Source of the DNA: Pseudomonadota bacterium | GTDB taxonomy: Bacteria; Pseudomonadota; Gammaproteobacteria; Burkholderiales; SG8-39 | Direction: 5' to 3' | Assembly: GCA_021848555.1 (NCBI GenBank) | Contig: JAJZUN010000212.1 | Location: 1 to 5,691 of the forward strand | Length of the DNA stretch: 5,691 nucleotides | In this document: piece by piece, positions 1 to 5,629 of the stretch | Layout: every line of letters begins with the position of its first letter | Position numbering within the stretch: position 1 is the first letter of the stretch | Notes under the pieces: model-generated | The model's input: the letters and a program-made list of their open reading frames with translations, nothing else | The model's database searches: none | Told to the model about the DNA's origin: nothing | Position numbers and translations under genes: made by a program

Positions 1-87
1 GATGAAAGGCGGGGCCAGCGTGACCGCAGATGCAGCGGCCGTGGTCGCAAGAAAGCGACGACGGTTGAACCTGTTGCTTGACGTCAT
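1..87 (-). CDS. N-terminus of a Tat-exported protein (partial, cut by window edge)
   Basis: Reading the minus strand from the ATG at 87 gives 29 codons that run off the window edge in frame. The N-terminus is short and polar, followed by N-R-R-R-F-L-A at residues 8-14. This fits the twin-arginine consensus (S/T/N)-R-R-x-F-L-K, with Arg9-Arg10 as the pair. A weakly hydrophobic Ala/Thr/Val stretch follows (residues 14-25), ending in APPFI. Such signals send folded, often cofactor- or ligand-binding proteins through TatABC to the periplasm. The start is supported by AGGAGG on the minus strand (complement of 93-98), five bases before the ATG. The mature protein is outside the window, so its function cannot be named. 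Tat-type starts ending in 'APPFI' occur in periplasmic solute-binding proteins, but also in oxidoreductases, so this is only a hint. It is transcribed in the same direction as tesA, 372 bases further downstream. Confidence 0.8.
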   Translation of the reverse strand, partial: MTSSNRFNRRRFLATTAAASAVTLAPPFI

Positions 88-92
88 TGATG

Positions 93-99
93 CCTCCTT
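93..99 (-). promoter_or_regulatory. Strong Shine-Dalgarno site of the Tat-signal gene
   Basis: The minus strand reads AAGGAGG, complementary to the 16S rRNA tail, with five bases (CATCA) before the ATG at 87. The site decides the start codon and is one of the two strongest ribosome binding sites in the window. Confidence 0.75.
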
Positions 100-272
100 C
101 TTCTGGTGGGTTGATGTAACGCGGAGATACGCCTGCGTCTATTTTTTTATCGCTGTCGGCGCGTGTTGCCTCTGCAAATTCGGGCAATTCGTGCAGCGCC
201 GGCCCAACCTGATGAAATCATGCTAAACAGTTCCCGTTGATTAGTCCAGCGCTGCCGCGGACATTTTGTTGT

Positions 273-286
273 TGCGCTGCAGCGCA
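273..286. repeat. 14-bp perfect palindrome TGCGCTGCAGCGCA
   Basis: The 14 bases equal their own reverse complement with no spacer. A dyad this size could be an operator for a dimeric regulator of the Tat gene about 190 bases downstream on the minus strand. In GC-rich DNA it may also be chance. No second copy is present in the window. Confidence 0.4.
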
Positions 287-354
287 CCGGACTCAGTCAG
301 CCACGATGCGTAGGTGTATACCCCTACACGCAAACATAGCCTTCGAACAGGTGC

Positions 355-381
355 CGCGCGGTGCGGTAGAGGAACCGCGCG
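355..381. repeat. 8-bp stem hairpin downstream of tesA
   Basis: CGCGCGGT (355-362) pairs perfectly with ACCGCGCG (374-381) around an 11-base loop. It lies about 80 bases past the tesA stop on the tesA-sense strand. It has no following T-run, so it is not a canonical intrinsic terminator. It could protect or pause the tesA transcript, or be a by-product of the CG-rich composition. Confidence 0.35.
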
Positions 382-459
382 CGACCTGCCCCGATCCGTT
401 GTTGCAGCTTGTATGAACACGGCGGGAAATTTTCTCCGGGTCATTGCGGGCGGCGCACT

Positions 460-1083
460 TCAACGCGGACGTTTCAACATAGGCAGCAGCGCCTTCCATA
501 CGTTGTCCAGCAGGATGGGCTGCGCCGCCGCGGTCGGGTGCAGGTTGTCCGCCTGGAACAATCCGCGCTGCTGGTCCATGCCCTGCAGCAAATGCGGAAC
601 CAGCGCGATCCTGTGCTTGCGCGCGAGATCGGCGTAGACCCCGGCGAATTCGCGCGTATAGGCCGCGCCGTAGTTGGGTGGCATGCGCATGCCGACCAGC
701 AGCACGCGGGCTCCCGCTTTCTGGCTGGCGCGCACGATGGTTTCCAGATTGGCGCGCATTTCTCCGGGCGGCAGGCCGCGCAGGCCGTCGTTGGCGCCCA
801 GTTCGACGATGACCACCGCGGGCTTGTGCGCCTTCAGCGCCGCGGCGATGCGCGCCGCGCCGCCGCTGCTGGTTTCGCCGCTGATGCTGGCGTTGGCCAC
901 GGTATAATCCAGTCTTTCCTGTTTCAGGCGCGCCTGCAGCAGGCTGGGCCAGCCCGCATCCTGGGCGAGGCCATAGGCGGCCGACAGGCTGTCGCCGTAG
1001 ACCAGGATGGCTCCGCCGGCCCAGGCGGTGAGCGGCAGGCACAGCAAGGACGCCAGGCAGTTGAGTAGTATTTTTCGCAGCAT
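460..1083 (-). CDS. tesA: TesA: periplasmic GDSL/SGNH esterase (acyl-CoA thioesterase I / lysophospholipase L1)
   Basis: 207 residues, against 208 for E. coli TesA. A Sec signal peptide occupies residues 1-22: positive Arg3-Lys4, a Leu-rich core, and predicted cleavage after the AWA box (Ala20-Trp-Ala22). All SGNH blocks are present: GDSLSAAYGL with nucleophile Ser32, SISGE with oxyanion Gly69, GAND with Asn98, and DNLHP with Asp179 and His182. The family hydrolyses thioester, lysophospholipid and other ester bonds in the periplasm. The gene is divergent from the ABC genes ybbA-ybbP, a conserved pairing that implies a shared envelope-lipid role. The start at 1083 is chosen for signal-peptide length. 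In-frame ATGs at 1095 (GGGAA five bases upstream) and 1107 are possible; with 1095 the signal would be four residues longer. The identity is secure; the natural substrate is not known from sequence. Confidence 0.93.
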   Translation of the reverse strand: MLRKILLNCLASLLCLPLTAWAGGAILVYGDSLSAAYGLAQDAGWPSLLQARLKQERLDYTVANASISGETSSGGAARIAAALKAHKPAVVIVELGANDGLRGLPPGEMRANLETIVRASQKAGARVLLVGMRMPPNYGAAYTREFAGVYADLARKHRIALVPHLLQGMDQQRGLFQADNLHPTAAAQPILLDNVWKALLPMLKRPR

Positions 1084-1131
1084 GACACCCGACATCGGTA
1101 TTCCCATGATAAAAGCAGCCGGCCTGTCCAA
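1060..1131. promoter_or_regulatory. Bidirectional tesA / ybbA start region sharing one CATG
   Basis: The palindromic CATG at 1081-1084 supplies the tesA ATG on the minus strand (1083-1081) and the ybbA ATG on the plus strand (1082-1084). There is no intergenic space, so each promoter must lie inside or at the edge of the other gene. Weak -10-like hexamers are visible: TAGTAT at 1066-1071 for ybbA, and TATCAT on the minus strand (complement of 1106-1111) for tesA with TTGGAC 14 bases further upstream (complement of 1126-1131), a short spacer. Neither has a good -35 at standard spacing. Neither chosen ATG has a clear Shine-Dalgarno site, so transcripts with very short leaders are plausible. Confidence 0.35.
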
Positions 1132-1765
1132 AGTAGTGCCGAACGGCGCAAGCACGCTCGTCATTTTGCACGAGATCGACCTCTCGGTCATGGCGGGCGA
1201 GGCGGTGGCCATCGTCGGCGCATCGGGTTCGGGCAAGTCCACGCTCCTGGGCTTGCTCGCCGGACTGGATACGCCCAGCGCGGGCAGCGTATTCCTCGAC
1301 AGCGTCGATTTGTTCGCGCTGGGCGAAGACGGGCGCGCGGCGCTGCGCGCGAAACTGCTCGGTTTCGTGTTCCAGTCTTTCCAGTTGCTGCCGGCGCTGA
1401 ATGCGCTGGAGAACGTGATGCTGCCGCTGGAACTGGCAGGCAGCGGCGACGCGGCCGAGCGCGCGTCGGCGATGCTCGCGCGCGTCGGCCTGGGCGAGCG
1501 CCTGGGCCATTATCCGAAACACCTCTCCGGCGGCGAGCAGCAGCGCGTCGCGCTGGCGCGCGCTTTCGTGATCGAGCCCAAGCTGCTGCTGGCCGACGAG
1601 CCCACCGGCAACCTCGACGCCGACACCGGCGCCGCGATTATCGATCTGATGTTTGCGCTCAATGCGGCGGCCGGCACCACCCTGGTGCTGGTGACCCACG
1701 ACGACGCGATCGCGCGCCGCTGCCAGCGCCAGGTACGGCTCCATGGCGGGCGCGTCGTCGCTTGA
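1082..1765 (+). CDS. ybbA: YbbA: ABC transporter ATP-binding protein of the YbbAP system
   Basis: 227 residues, a single nucleotide-binding domain of the MacB/LolD/FtsE type. Every catalytic element is intact: Walker A GASGSGKST (residues 46-54, Lys52), Q-loop Gln98 in FVFQSFQLLP, ABC signature LSGGEQQR (148-155), Walker B LLLADEP (168-174, catalytic Glu173), D-loop GNLD (176-179) and switch His206 in VTHDD. The LSGGEQQR signature and the ADEPTGNLD block are typical of this superfamily. The protein acts as a cytoplasmic dimer driving the permease encoded next. The start at 1082 is the first ATG giving a normal-length N-terminus; ATG 1106 (MIKAAGLSKV) is an alternative that loses eight residues. 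Neither has a recognisable ribosome binding site. The upstream extension to 1007 would overlap tesA further and adds residues not expected in the family. Confidence 0.92.
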   Translation: MTPDIGIPMIKAAGLSKVVPNGASTLVILHEIDLSVMAGEAVAIVGASGSGKSTLLGLLAGLDTPSAGSVFLDSVDLFALGEDGRAALRAKLLGFVFQSFQLLPALNALENVMLPLELAGSGDAAERASAMLARVGLGERLGHYPKHLSGGEQQRVALARAFVIEPKLLLADEPTGNLDADTGAAIIDLMFALNAAAGTTLVLVTHDDAIARRCQRQVRLHGGRVVA

Positions 1766-1786
1766 AAGACATATTCGATTACGGCT

Positions 1787-1873
1787 ATGGATAAAAGCAA
1801 CCACGGCCCGGTGTGGTTTTTACACAAGATCGAACGCCATCGCCCGCCAATTGCGTCAATACTGGATTCGTGA
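1787..1873 (+). CDS. Candidate 28-codon mini-ORF coupled to the permease start
   Basis: An ATG 22 bases after the ybbA stop opens a 28-residue frame (begins MDKSNHGPVWFLHK, ends ASILDS). It stops at TGA 1871-1873, overlapping the permease GTG start (1870-1872) as GTGA. Such 4-base overlaps are typical of translationally coupled bacterial genes, and the permease GTG has only a weak GGA upstream. Against reality: I see no good ribosome binding site before 1787, and the peptide has no signal, membrane segment or family I recognise. It may be a coupling leader or chance. Confidence 0.22.
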   Translation: MDKSNHGPVWFLHKIERHRPPIASILDS

Positions 1874-4362
1874 CCAATACCCTCCCCCTGCCGCTGAAAA
1901 TGCTGTTGCGCGACTGGCGCGCCGGGGAATTGCGCGTACTGGCGCTGGCTCTGGTGATCGCAGTCGCCAGCGTCACCAGCGTGGCTTTTTTCGCCGACCG
2001 CGTGTGGCAGGCGCTGACGCGCGAAGCGAACCAGATGCTGGGCGCCGATGTGCTGCTGGTGTCGGAGCAGCCCTTCGCGCCGGAATTGCGCGAGGAAGCC
2101 GCCAAGCACGGCCTGCAGCGCGCCGATGGCGTGAGCTTCGTCAGCATGGCCCGCGCCGGCGAGGCGAGCCAGCTCGCCGGGGTGAAGGCGGTGAGCGCGG
2201 GCTATCCTTTGCGCGGCCGCCTGCGCATCGCGCCGCGTTTGAATGCCGAGGACGCCGAAACCGGCGCGATTCCGCCGCCCGGGACGGTGTGGCTGGACGA
2301 GCGCCTCTCCGCCGCCCTCGCCGTCGAAGTCGGGCAGCAGCTCGAGCTCGGCAGCGCGCGCTTCACCGTGGGTGCGGTGCTGACGCTGGAGCCCGACCGG
2401 GGCGTGAGTTTTTTCAATATCGCGCCGCGCCTGCTGATGCGGGTGGACGATCTGGCCGCCACCGGGCTGATCCAGACCGGCAGCCGCGCGCACTACCAGC
2501 TTTACCTCGCCGGCGAACGCGCCGCCACCGAGGCCTATGCCGGCTGGGCCAGGCCCAAGCTGGTTGCGGGGCAGCGCATCGAGAGCCTGGGCAACGCCCG
2601 GCCCGAAGTGCGCGCCGGGCTGGACCGCGCGCAGCAATTCCTCGGACTCTCCGCCATGCTCGCGGTGATCCTCGCCGCCGTCGCCATCGCGCTGTCCACG
2701 CGGCGCTACACCCAGCGCCATCTCGACGGCTACGCCGTGATGCGCTGCTTCGGCGCGCTGCAGGGCCGGCTGTTCGCCTTGTTCAGCTGGGAGTTCGTGC
2801 TCCTGGGTCTCGCGGCCTGCGCCGCCGGCTGCGTGCTCGGCTACGCCGGTCAGGCGGTGATCGCGTTGTGGCTGACCGATTTCGTCGCCTCTTCGCTGCC
2901 GCAGCCGGGCTGGTATCCGGTGCTGCAGGGGTTTGCCGCCGGCCTGTTGCTGCTGCTCGGTTTCGCCTTGCCGCCGCTGCTGCAGTTGAAGAACGTGCCC
3001 GCGATCCGCGTCATCCGGCGCGAGGTCGGCCCGCCCCGGCAAGGCGCGCTGGCCGGCTATGCGCTGGGCCTGGCGGCGCTGGCCGCCTTGCTGCTGTGGC
3101 AGGCAGGCGAAATCAAGCTGGGCGCCACCGTATTCGGCGGTTTTGCCGCGGCCTTTCTCTCGTTCTGGCTGGCCAGCCTGGGCGCTTTGCGCCTGATCGC
3201 CGCCCTGGGCCGCGCCGGCAGCGTGACCTGGCGCTATGGCCTGGCCAATCTGCGCCGGCGCGCCAGAGCCAATGCGGTGCAGATCGTCGCGCTCGCGCTC
3301 GGGCTGACGGTGCTGCTGCTCCTGACTTTCATCCGCGGCGACCTGCTCGAATCCTGGCGCACCAAGCTGCCGCAGGACGCGCCCAATCGCTTCGTGGTCA
3401 ATATCCAGCCGGAGCAGGTGAAGCCGCTGGCGCAGTTTCTCGCGCAACAGGGCGTGGCGGCGCCGACCAGCTATCCGATGGTGCGCGCACGGCTCACCGC
3501 GATCAACGGCCGGGCGGTCGGCGCAGCCGACTACACCGACGAGCGCGCCAAGCGCCAGATCGACCGCGAGTTCAACCTGAGCTTCATGCGCACCATTCCG
3601 CCGGGAAACCAGATCACCGGCGGACGCTGGTTTAGCGCCGACGATTTCGCGCAAGGCTCGGTCTCGGTCGAGACCTGGATCGCCGAGCGCCTGGGGATAG
3701 GGCTAGGCGACCGCCTGAGTTTCAACGGCGGCGGTGTCAGCGTCACCGTGCCGGTGACCAGCGTGCGCAAGCTAGACTGGGATTCGATGCGGCCGAATTT
3801 CTTTTTCGTCACCACGCCGGGGGCGCTGGAGAAATTCCCCGCGAGCTACATGAGCACCTTCCGCCTGGCGGGCGCCGATCGCGGATTCGGCGCCCGCCTG
3901 ACGCAGGCGTTTTCCAACCTCACGGTGATCGACGTCAGCGCGGTGATGCGCCAGGTGAACGGCGTGCTCGACCAGGTGATACGCGCGGTGGAATTCGTGT
4001 TCCTGTTCGCCCTGGTCGCGGGGGTGCTGGTGCTGTATGCGGCGCTGCTTTCCACCCAGGACGAGCGCCTGCAGGAGGCGGCGCTGATGCGCGCGCTAGG
4101 CGCGAGCCGCGCCCAGGTGGCGGGAGCGCAGCGCGCCGAATTCCTCGCGCTCGGGCTGGTGGCGGGCGTGCTCGCCTCGGCCGGCGCCAGCGCCATCGGC
4201 TATGTGCTCGCCGAGCGCGTGTTCCAGTTCCCCTGGCAGTTCAACGCCGCGATCTGGCTCGTCGGCCCCGCCGCGGGACTGGCCTGCGTCGCGCTCAACG
4301 CCTGGCTGGGCGCTCGCGCCGCGCTGAACCATCCGCCGATGCTGGCGCTGCGCGAAGCTTGA
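1870..4362 (+). CDS. ybbP: YbbP: large FtsX-type ABC transporter permease
   Basis: 830 residues; E. coli YbbP is about 800. It is an inner-membrane permease of the MacB/LolC superfamily with two FtsX-like halves. Hydrophobic segments lie near residues 22-41, 258-276, 305-335, 350-372, 393-412, 420-446, 468-486, 705-727, 757-782 and 793-815, giving about ten membrane spans. Two large periplasmic domains lie at about 42-257 and 488-704. The C-terminal half carries the FtsX-type cytoplasmic signature around residues 732-750 (ERLQEAALMRALGASRAQV); a related motif in the first half is DGYAVMRCFGA (286-296). It should pair with YbbA and use ATP to move a periplasmic domain or expel hydrophobic substrates. 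GTG 1870 is chosen because it starts just before the conserved LPLKMLLRDWRAGELR; GTG 1813 (19 residues longer) and ATG 1900 are alternatives. No frameshift or missing segment is seen. Confidence 0.9.
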   Translation: MTNTLPLPLKMLLRDWRAGELRVLALALVIAVASVTSVAFFADRVWQALTREANQMLGADVLLVSEQPFAPELREEAAKHGLQRADGVSFVSMARAGEASQLAGVKAVSAGYPLRGRLRIAPRLNAEDAETGAIPPPGTVWLDERLSAALAVEVGQQLELGSARFTVGAVLTLEPDRGVSFFNIAPRLLMRVDDLAATGLIQTGSRAHYQLYLAGERAATEAYAGWARPKLVAGQRIESLGNARPEVRAGLDRAQQFLGLSAMLAVILAAVAIALSTRRYTQRHLDGYAVMRCFGALQGRLFALFSWEFVLLGLAACAAGCVLGYAGQAVIALWLTDFVASSLPQPGWYPVLQGFAAGLLLLLGFALPPLLQLKNVPAIRVIRREVGPPRQGALAGYALGLAALAALLLWQAGEIKLGATVFGGFAAAFLSFWLASLGALRLIAALGRAGSVTWRYGLANLRRRARANAVQIVALALGLTVLLLLTFIRGDLLESWRTKLPQDAPNRFVVNIQPEQVKPLAQFLAQQGVAAPTSYPMVRARLTAINGRAVGAADYTDERAKRQIDREFNLSFMRTIPPGNQITGGRWFSADDFAQGSVSVETWIAERLGIGLGDRLSFNGGGVSVTVPVTSVRKLDWDSMRPNFFFVTTPGALEKFPASYMSTFRLAGADRGFGARLTQAFSNLTVIDVSAVMRQVNGVLDQVIRAVEFVFLFALVAGVLVLYAALLSTQDERLQEAALMRALGASRAQVAGAQRAEFLALGLVAGVLASAGASAIGYVLAERVFQFPWQFNAAIWLVGPAAGLACVALNAWLGARAALNHPPMLALREA

Positions 4363-4424
4363 TGAGCGCCGAACCAAAGCCGTTTCAGGTTACGCTATCG
4401 CCCAATCCCGGCCGTACGGTATGA
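4362..4424 (+). CDS. Candidate 20-codon mini-ORF overlapping the ybbP stop
   Basis: The permease stop TGA (4360-4362) shares its A with an ATG (TGATG), opening a 20-residue frame starting MSAEPKPFQV and ending at TGA 4422-4424. The peptide is soluble and Pro-rich with no recognisable family. No ribosome binding site is visible, so translation would rely on re-initiation. It is listed because it forms a start/stop chain with the next frame; it may be chance or the stub of a decayed gene. Confidence 0.15.
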   Translation: MSAEPKPFQVTLSPNPGRTV

Positions 4425-4486
4425 ACGATGAGCCTGGCGGATTGATTTGTCTTTCGCCCGAAAATTTATGGAGGATCGCATCATGA
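4421..4486 (+). CDS. Candidate 21-codon mini-ORF bridging to the dehydrogenase
   Basis: ATG 4421 overlaps the stop of the preceding mini-frame (ATGA). It opens a 21-residue frame whose TGA (4484-4486) overlaps the dehydrogenase ATG (ATGA at 4483-4486). The dehydrogenase's strong GGAGGA lies inside this frame, so ribosomes translating it would stop exactly at the next start. No family is recognised and no strong ribosome binding site precedes it. Confidence 0.15.
   Translation: MNDEPGGLICLSPENLWRIAS
4470..4475 (+). promoter_or_regulatory. Shine-Dalgarno site of the dehydrogenase gene
   Basis: GGAGGA lies seven bases before ATG 4483. It selects this start over the in-frame TTG at 4447, which would add twelve residues without a ribosome binding site. 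Confidence 0.8.
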
Positions 4487-5442
4487 AACCTGTCGTCCTG
4501 GTTACCCGCAAGCTGCCCGACAGCGTCGAGGACAGGCTGCGCCGCGACTACACCCCCAGGCTGAATCCCGATGACGCCCTTTATTCAGGCGACGAGATCA
4601 TCGAACGCGCCCAGGGGGCCGACGCCATTTTGCCCTGCCACACCGAGAAGTTCACCGCCGCCGTGATCGCCCGCCTGCCGGAAAGCGTGCGCGTGATCGC
4701 GAATTTTTCCGTCGGCTACGACCATGTGGACACCGCAGCCGCCAAGGCGCGGGGGCTGATCGTGACCAACACGCCCGAGGTGCTCTCGGACGCCACGGCG
4801 GAACTGACCCTGTTGCTGATGCTGGGCGCCGCGCGCCGCGCCAGCGAGGGCGAGCGCCTGGTGCGTGCCCGCGAGTGGAAGGACTGGAGCCCCAGCTTCA
4901 TGGTGGGCACCCAGATGACGGGCAAGCGCCTGGGCATATTGGGCTACGGGCGGGTAGGGCGCGTCGTCGCCAAGCGGGCGCGCGGCTTCGACATGGAAAT
5001 CCACTATAACGACGTCAGGCGTCTGCCCGAGCAACTGGAGGAAGGCGCCATTTTTCACGCGACGCCGGAGGAGCTGATGCCGCACTGCGACTTCCTGGCG
5101 CTGCACTGCGTGGCGTCGCCGCAGACCGTCAAGCTGCTGAACGCGGAACTCATCGCGCGCCTGCCGGACGGGGCGATCGTGGTCAACGCCGCCCGCGGCG
5201 CGGTGGTCGACGACGACGCACTGATCGCGGCGCTCAAGTCGGGCAAGCTCACCGCCGCCGGACTGGACGTCTACAACAACGAACCGGACATCCATCCGGA
5301 ATACCGGCAGTTGGCCAACGTGTTCCTGATGCCGCACATCGGCAGCGCCACCAGGGAAACCCGGATCGCCATGGGATTCCGCGCCCTGGACAATCTGGAT
5401 GCCGTGTTTGCCGGAAAAGAGCCGCGCGACCGCGTGGCCTGA
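4483..5442 (+). CDS. D-isomer-specific 2-hydroxyacid dehydrogenase (glyoxylate/hydroxypyruvate reductase-like)
   Basis: 319 residues, the usual length. It is a cytosolic NAD(P)-dependent enzyme that interconverts 2-oxoacids and D-2-hydroxyacids. The substrate domain comes first (1-100) and includes the carboxylate-binding loop NFSVGYDHVD (74-83, Ser76-Val-Gly78). A Rossmann domain follows with GYGRVG (154-159, pattern GxGxxG). The catalytic residues are all present: Arg238 in NAARGAVVDDDAL, Glu267 in DVYNNEP and His285 in MPHIGSAT. After the second strand the sequence is HYNDVRR (174-180). Asp177 may favour NADH, while Arg179-Arg180 resemble NADPH-using glyoxylate reductases, so cofactor choice is unresolved. 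Glyoxylate/hydroxypyruvate reductase is my best guess; D-lactate or other D-2-hydroxyacids remain possible. It follows ybbP by 120 bases in the same direction and may share its transcript, with no clear metabolic tie. Confidence 0.88.
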   Translation: MKPVVLVTRKLPDSVEDRLRRDYTPRLNPDDALYSGDEIIERAQGADAILPCHTEKFTAAVIARLPESVRVIANFSVGYDHVDTAAAKARGLIVTNTPEVLSDATAELTLLLMLGAARRASEGERLVRAREWKDWSPSFMVGTQMTGKRLGILGYGRVGRVVAKRARGFDMEIHYNDVRRLPEQLEEGAIFHATPEELMPHCDFLALHCVASPQTVKLLNAELIARLPDGAIVVNAARGAVVDDDALIAALKSGKLTAAGLDVYNNEPDIHPEYRQLANVFLMPHIGSATRETRIAMGFRALDNLDAVFAGKEPRDRVA

Positions 5443-5481
5443 GCTTGTTCCTTAGAGACGGTTACATCTAGCAAAGACCTT

Positions 5482-5506
5482 GCACGGACGATGAATCCGT
5501 CCGTGC
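5482..5506 (+). terminator. 9-bp stem hairpin after the dehydrogenase (candidate terminator or short repeat unit)
   Basis: GCACGGACG (5482-5490) pairs perfectly with CGTCCGTGC (5498-5506) around the 7-base loop ATGAATC, 39 bases past the stop codon. It sits where a transcription terminator would be expected but lacks a T-run, so it may instead stabilise the mRNA 3' end. Its stem GCACGGAC resembles the inner stem GTACGGAT of the 5630-5680 repeat, which suggests it could be a shortened member of the same family. Confidence 0.4.
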
Positions 5507-5507
5507 G

Positions 5508-5558
5508 GATCGTCGATTGCATGCGGATGAAAAGCGCATCCGCATGCAATCGACGATC
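5508..5558. repeat. 22-bp perfect inverted repeat with 7-base loop
   Basis: The left arm 5508-5529 (starts GATCGTCGATTG, ends GCGGATG) is the exact reverse complement of the right arm 5537-5558, around the loop AAAAGCG. There is no mismatch. Its tip, CGGATGAAAAGCGCATCCG, recurs inverted with one change at the tip of the repeat at 5630-5680, while the outer stems are unrelated. There is no T-run afterwards, so this is not a standard terminator. Confidence 0.9.
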
Positions 5559-5564
5559 TTGGAT

Positions 5565-5584
5565 AAAACCTCCGCGCCGGTTTT
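5565..5584. repeat. Weak 6-bp hairpin AAAACC...GGTTTT
   Basis: AAAACC (5565-5570) pairs with GGTTTT (5579-5584) around an 8-base loop. The stem starts in an A-run and ends in a T-run, faintly like a two-way terminator, but only two G:C pairs hold it. It lies between the two long inverted repeats. Confidence 0.25.
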
Positions 5585-5625
5585 GCCCTTTATTCGATTA
5601 AGGAAGCTGAAACTCGGCCCTTTAT
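5585..5625. repeat. 9-base direct repeat GCCCTTTAT
   Basis: GCCCTTTAT occurs at 5585-5593 and again at 5617-5625, 32 bases apart from start to start, in the spacer between the two long inverted repeats. It may be a boundary trace of the repeat units or chance. Confidence 0.4.
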
Positions 5626-5629
5626 CAAT

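Larger units (their letters stand above)
88..459. other. Intergenic region between tesA and the Tat-signal gene
   Basis: I see no convincing gene in this 372-base gap. The frames that cross it on either strand have no ribosome binding site, no recognisable motif, and overlap better-supported genes. Seen on the minus strand it is the 3' flank of tesA followed by the leader of the Tat-signal gene. It contains a 14-bp perfect palindrome (273-286), an 8-bp stem hairpin (355-381), and an A/T-rich patch at about 138-149 (GATAAAAAAATA on the minus strand). That patch is the only plausible -10-like stretch for the Tat gene, but I find no well-spaced -35 partner. No intrinsic terminator with a T-run is visible after tesA, so tesA and the Tat gene could be co-transcribed or separated by Rho. 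Confidence 0.6.

Noticed and set aside
150..220. Sigma-54 promoter for the Tat gene on the minus strand (TTGGGCCGGCGCTGCA)
   Set aside because: The GG and GC elements are nine bases apart rather than the required ten, and the -24 TGGCAC is not matched.
2..226. Plus-strand frame of 74 residues at the left edge
   Set aside because: It is antisense to the Tat-signal start and its leader, has no ribosome binding site within the window and no recognisable motif.
1787..1801. Fragment GGATAAAAGC near 1789 as another copy of the hairpin tip
   Set aside because: Only about ten bases match, and there is no ATCC partner or flanking inverted repeat.
293..1804. Minus-strand frame of about 500 residues across tesA and ybbA
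   Set aside because: It is a GC-driven shadow, rich in Arg/Gly/Gln/Ala, that lies over two well-supported genes.
1743..3635. Plus-strand frame of about 630 residues overlapping ybbP
   Set aside because: Arg/Ala-rich alternate frame of the permease with no motif; the permease frame shows clear membrane segments and FtsX signatures.
1510..3654. Minus-strand frame of about 700 residues antisense to ybbA/ybbP
   Set aside because: Low-complexity Gln/Arg/Gly/Ala composition typical of antisense frames in GC-rich genes; no domain recognised.
4442..4470. Sigma-70 promoter TTGATT - 17 - TTTATG for the dehydrogenase
   Set aside because: The -10 match is poor, and the implied transcript start at about 4477 would remove the GGAGGA ribosome binding site.
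4585..5337. Minus-strand frame of 250 residues antisense to the dehydrogenase
   Set aside because: The sense frame has a complete catalytic triad and a strong ribosome binding site; the antisense frame has neither.
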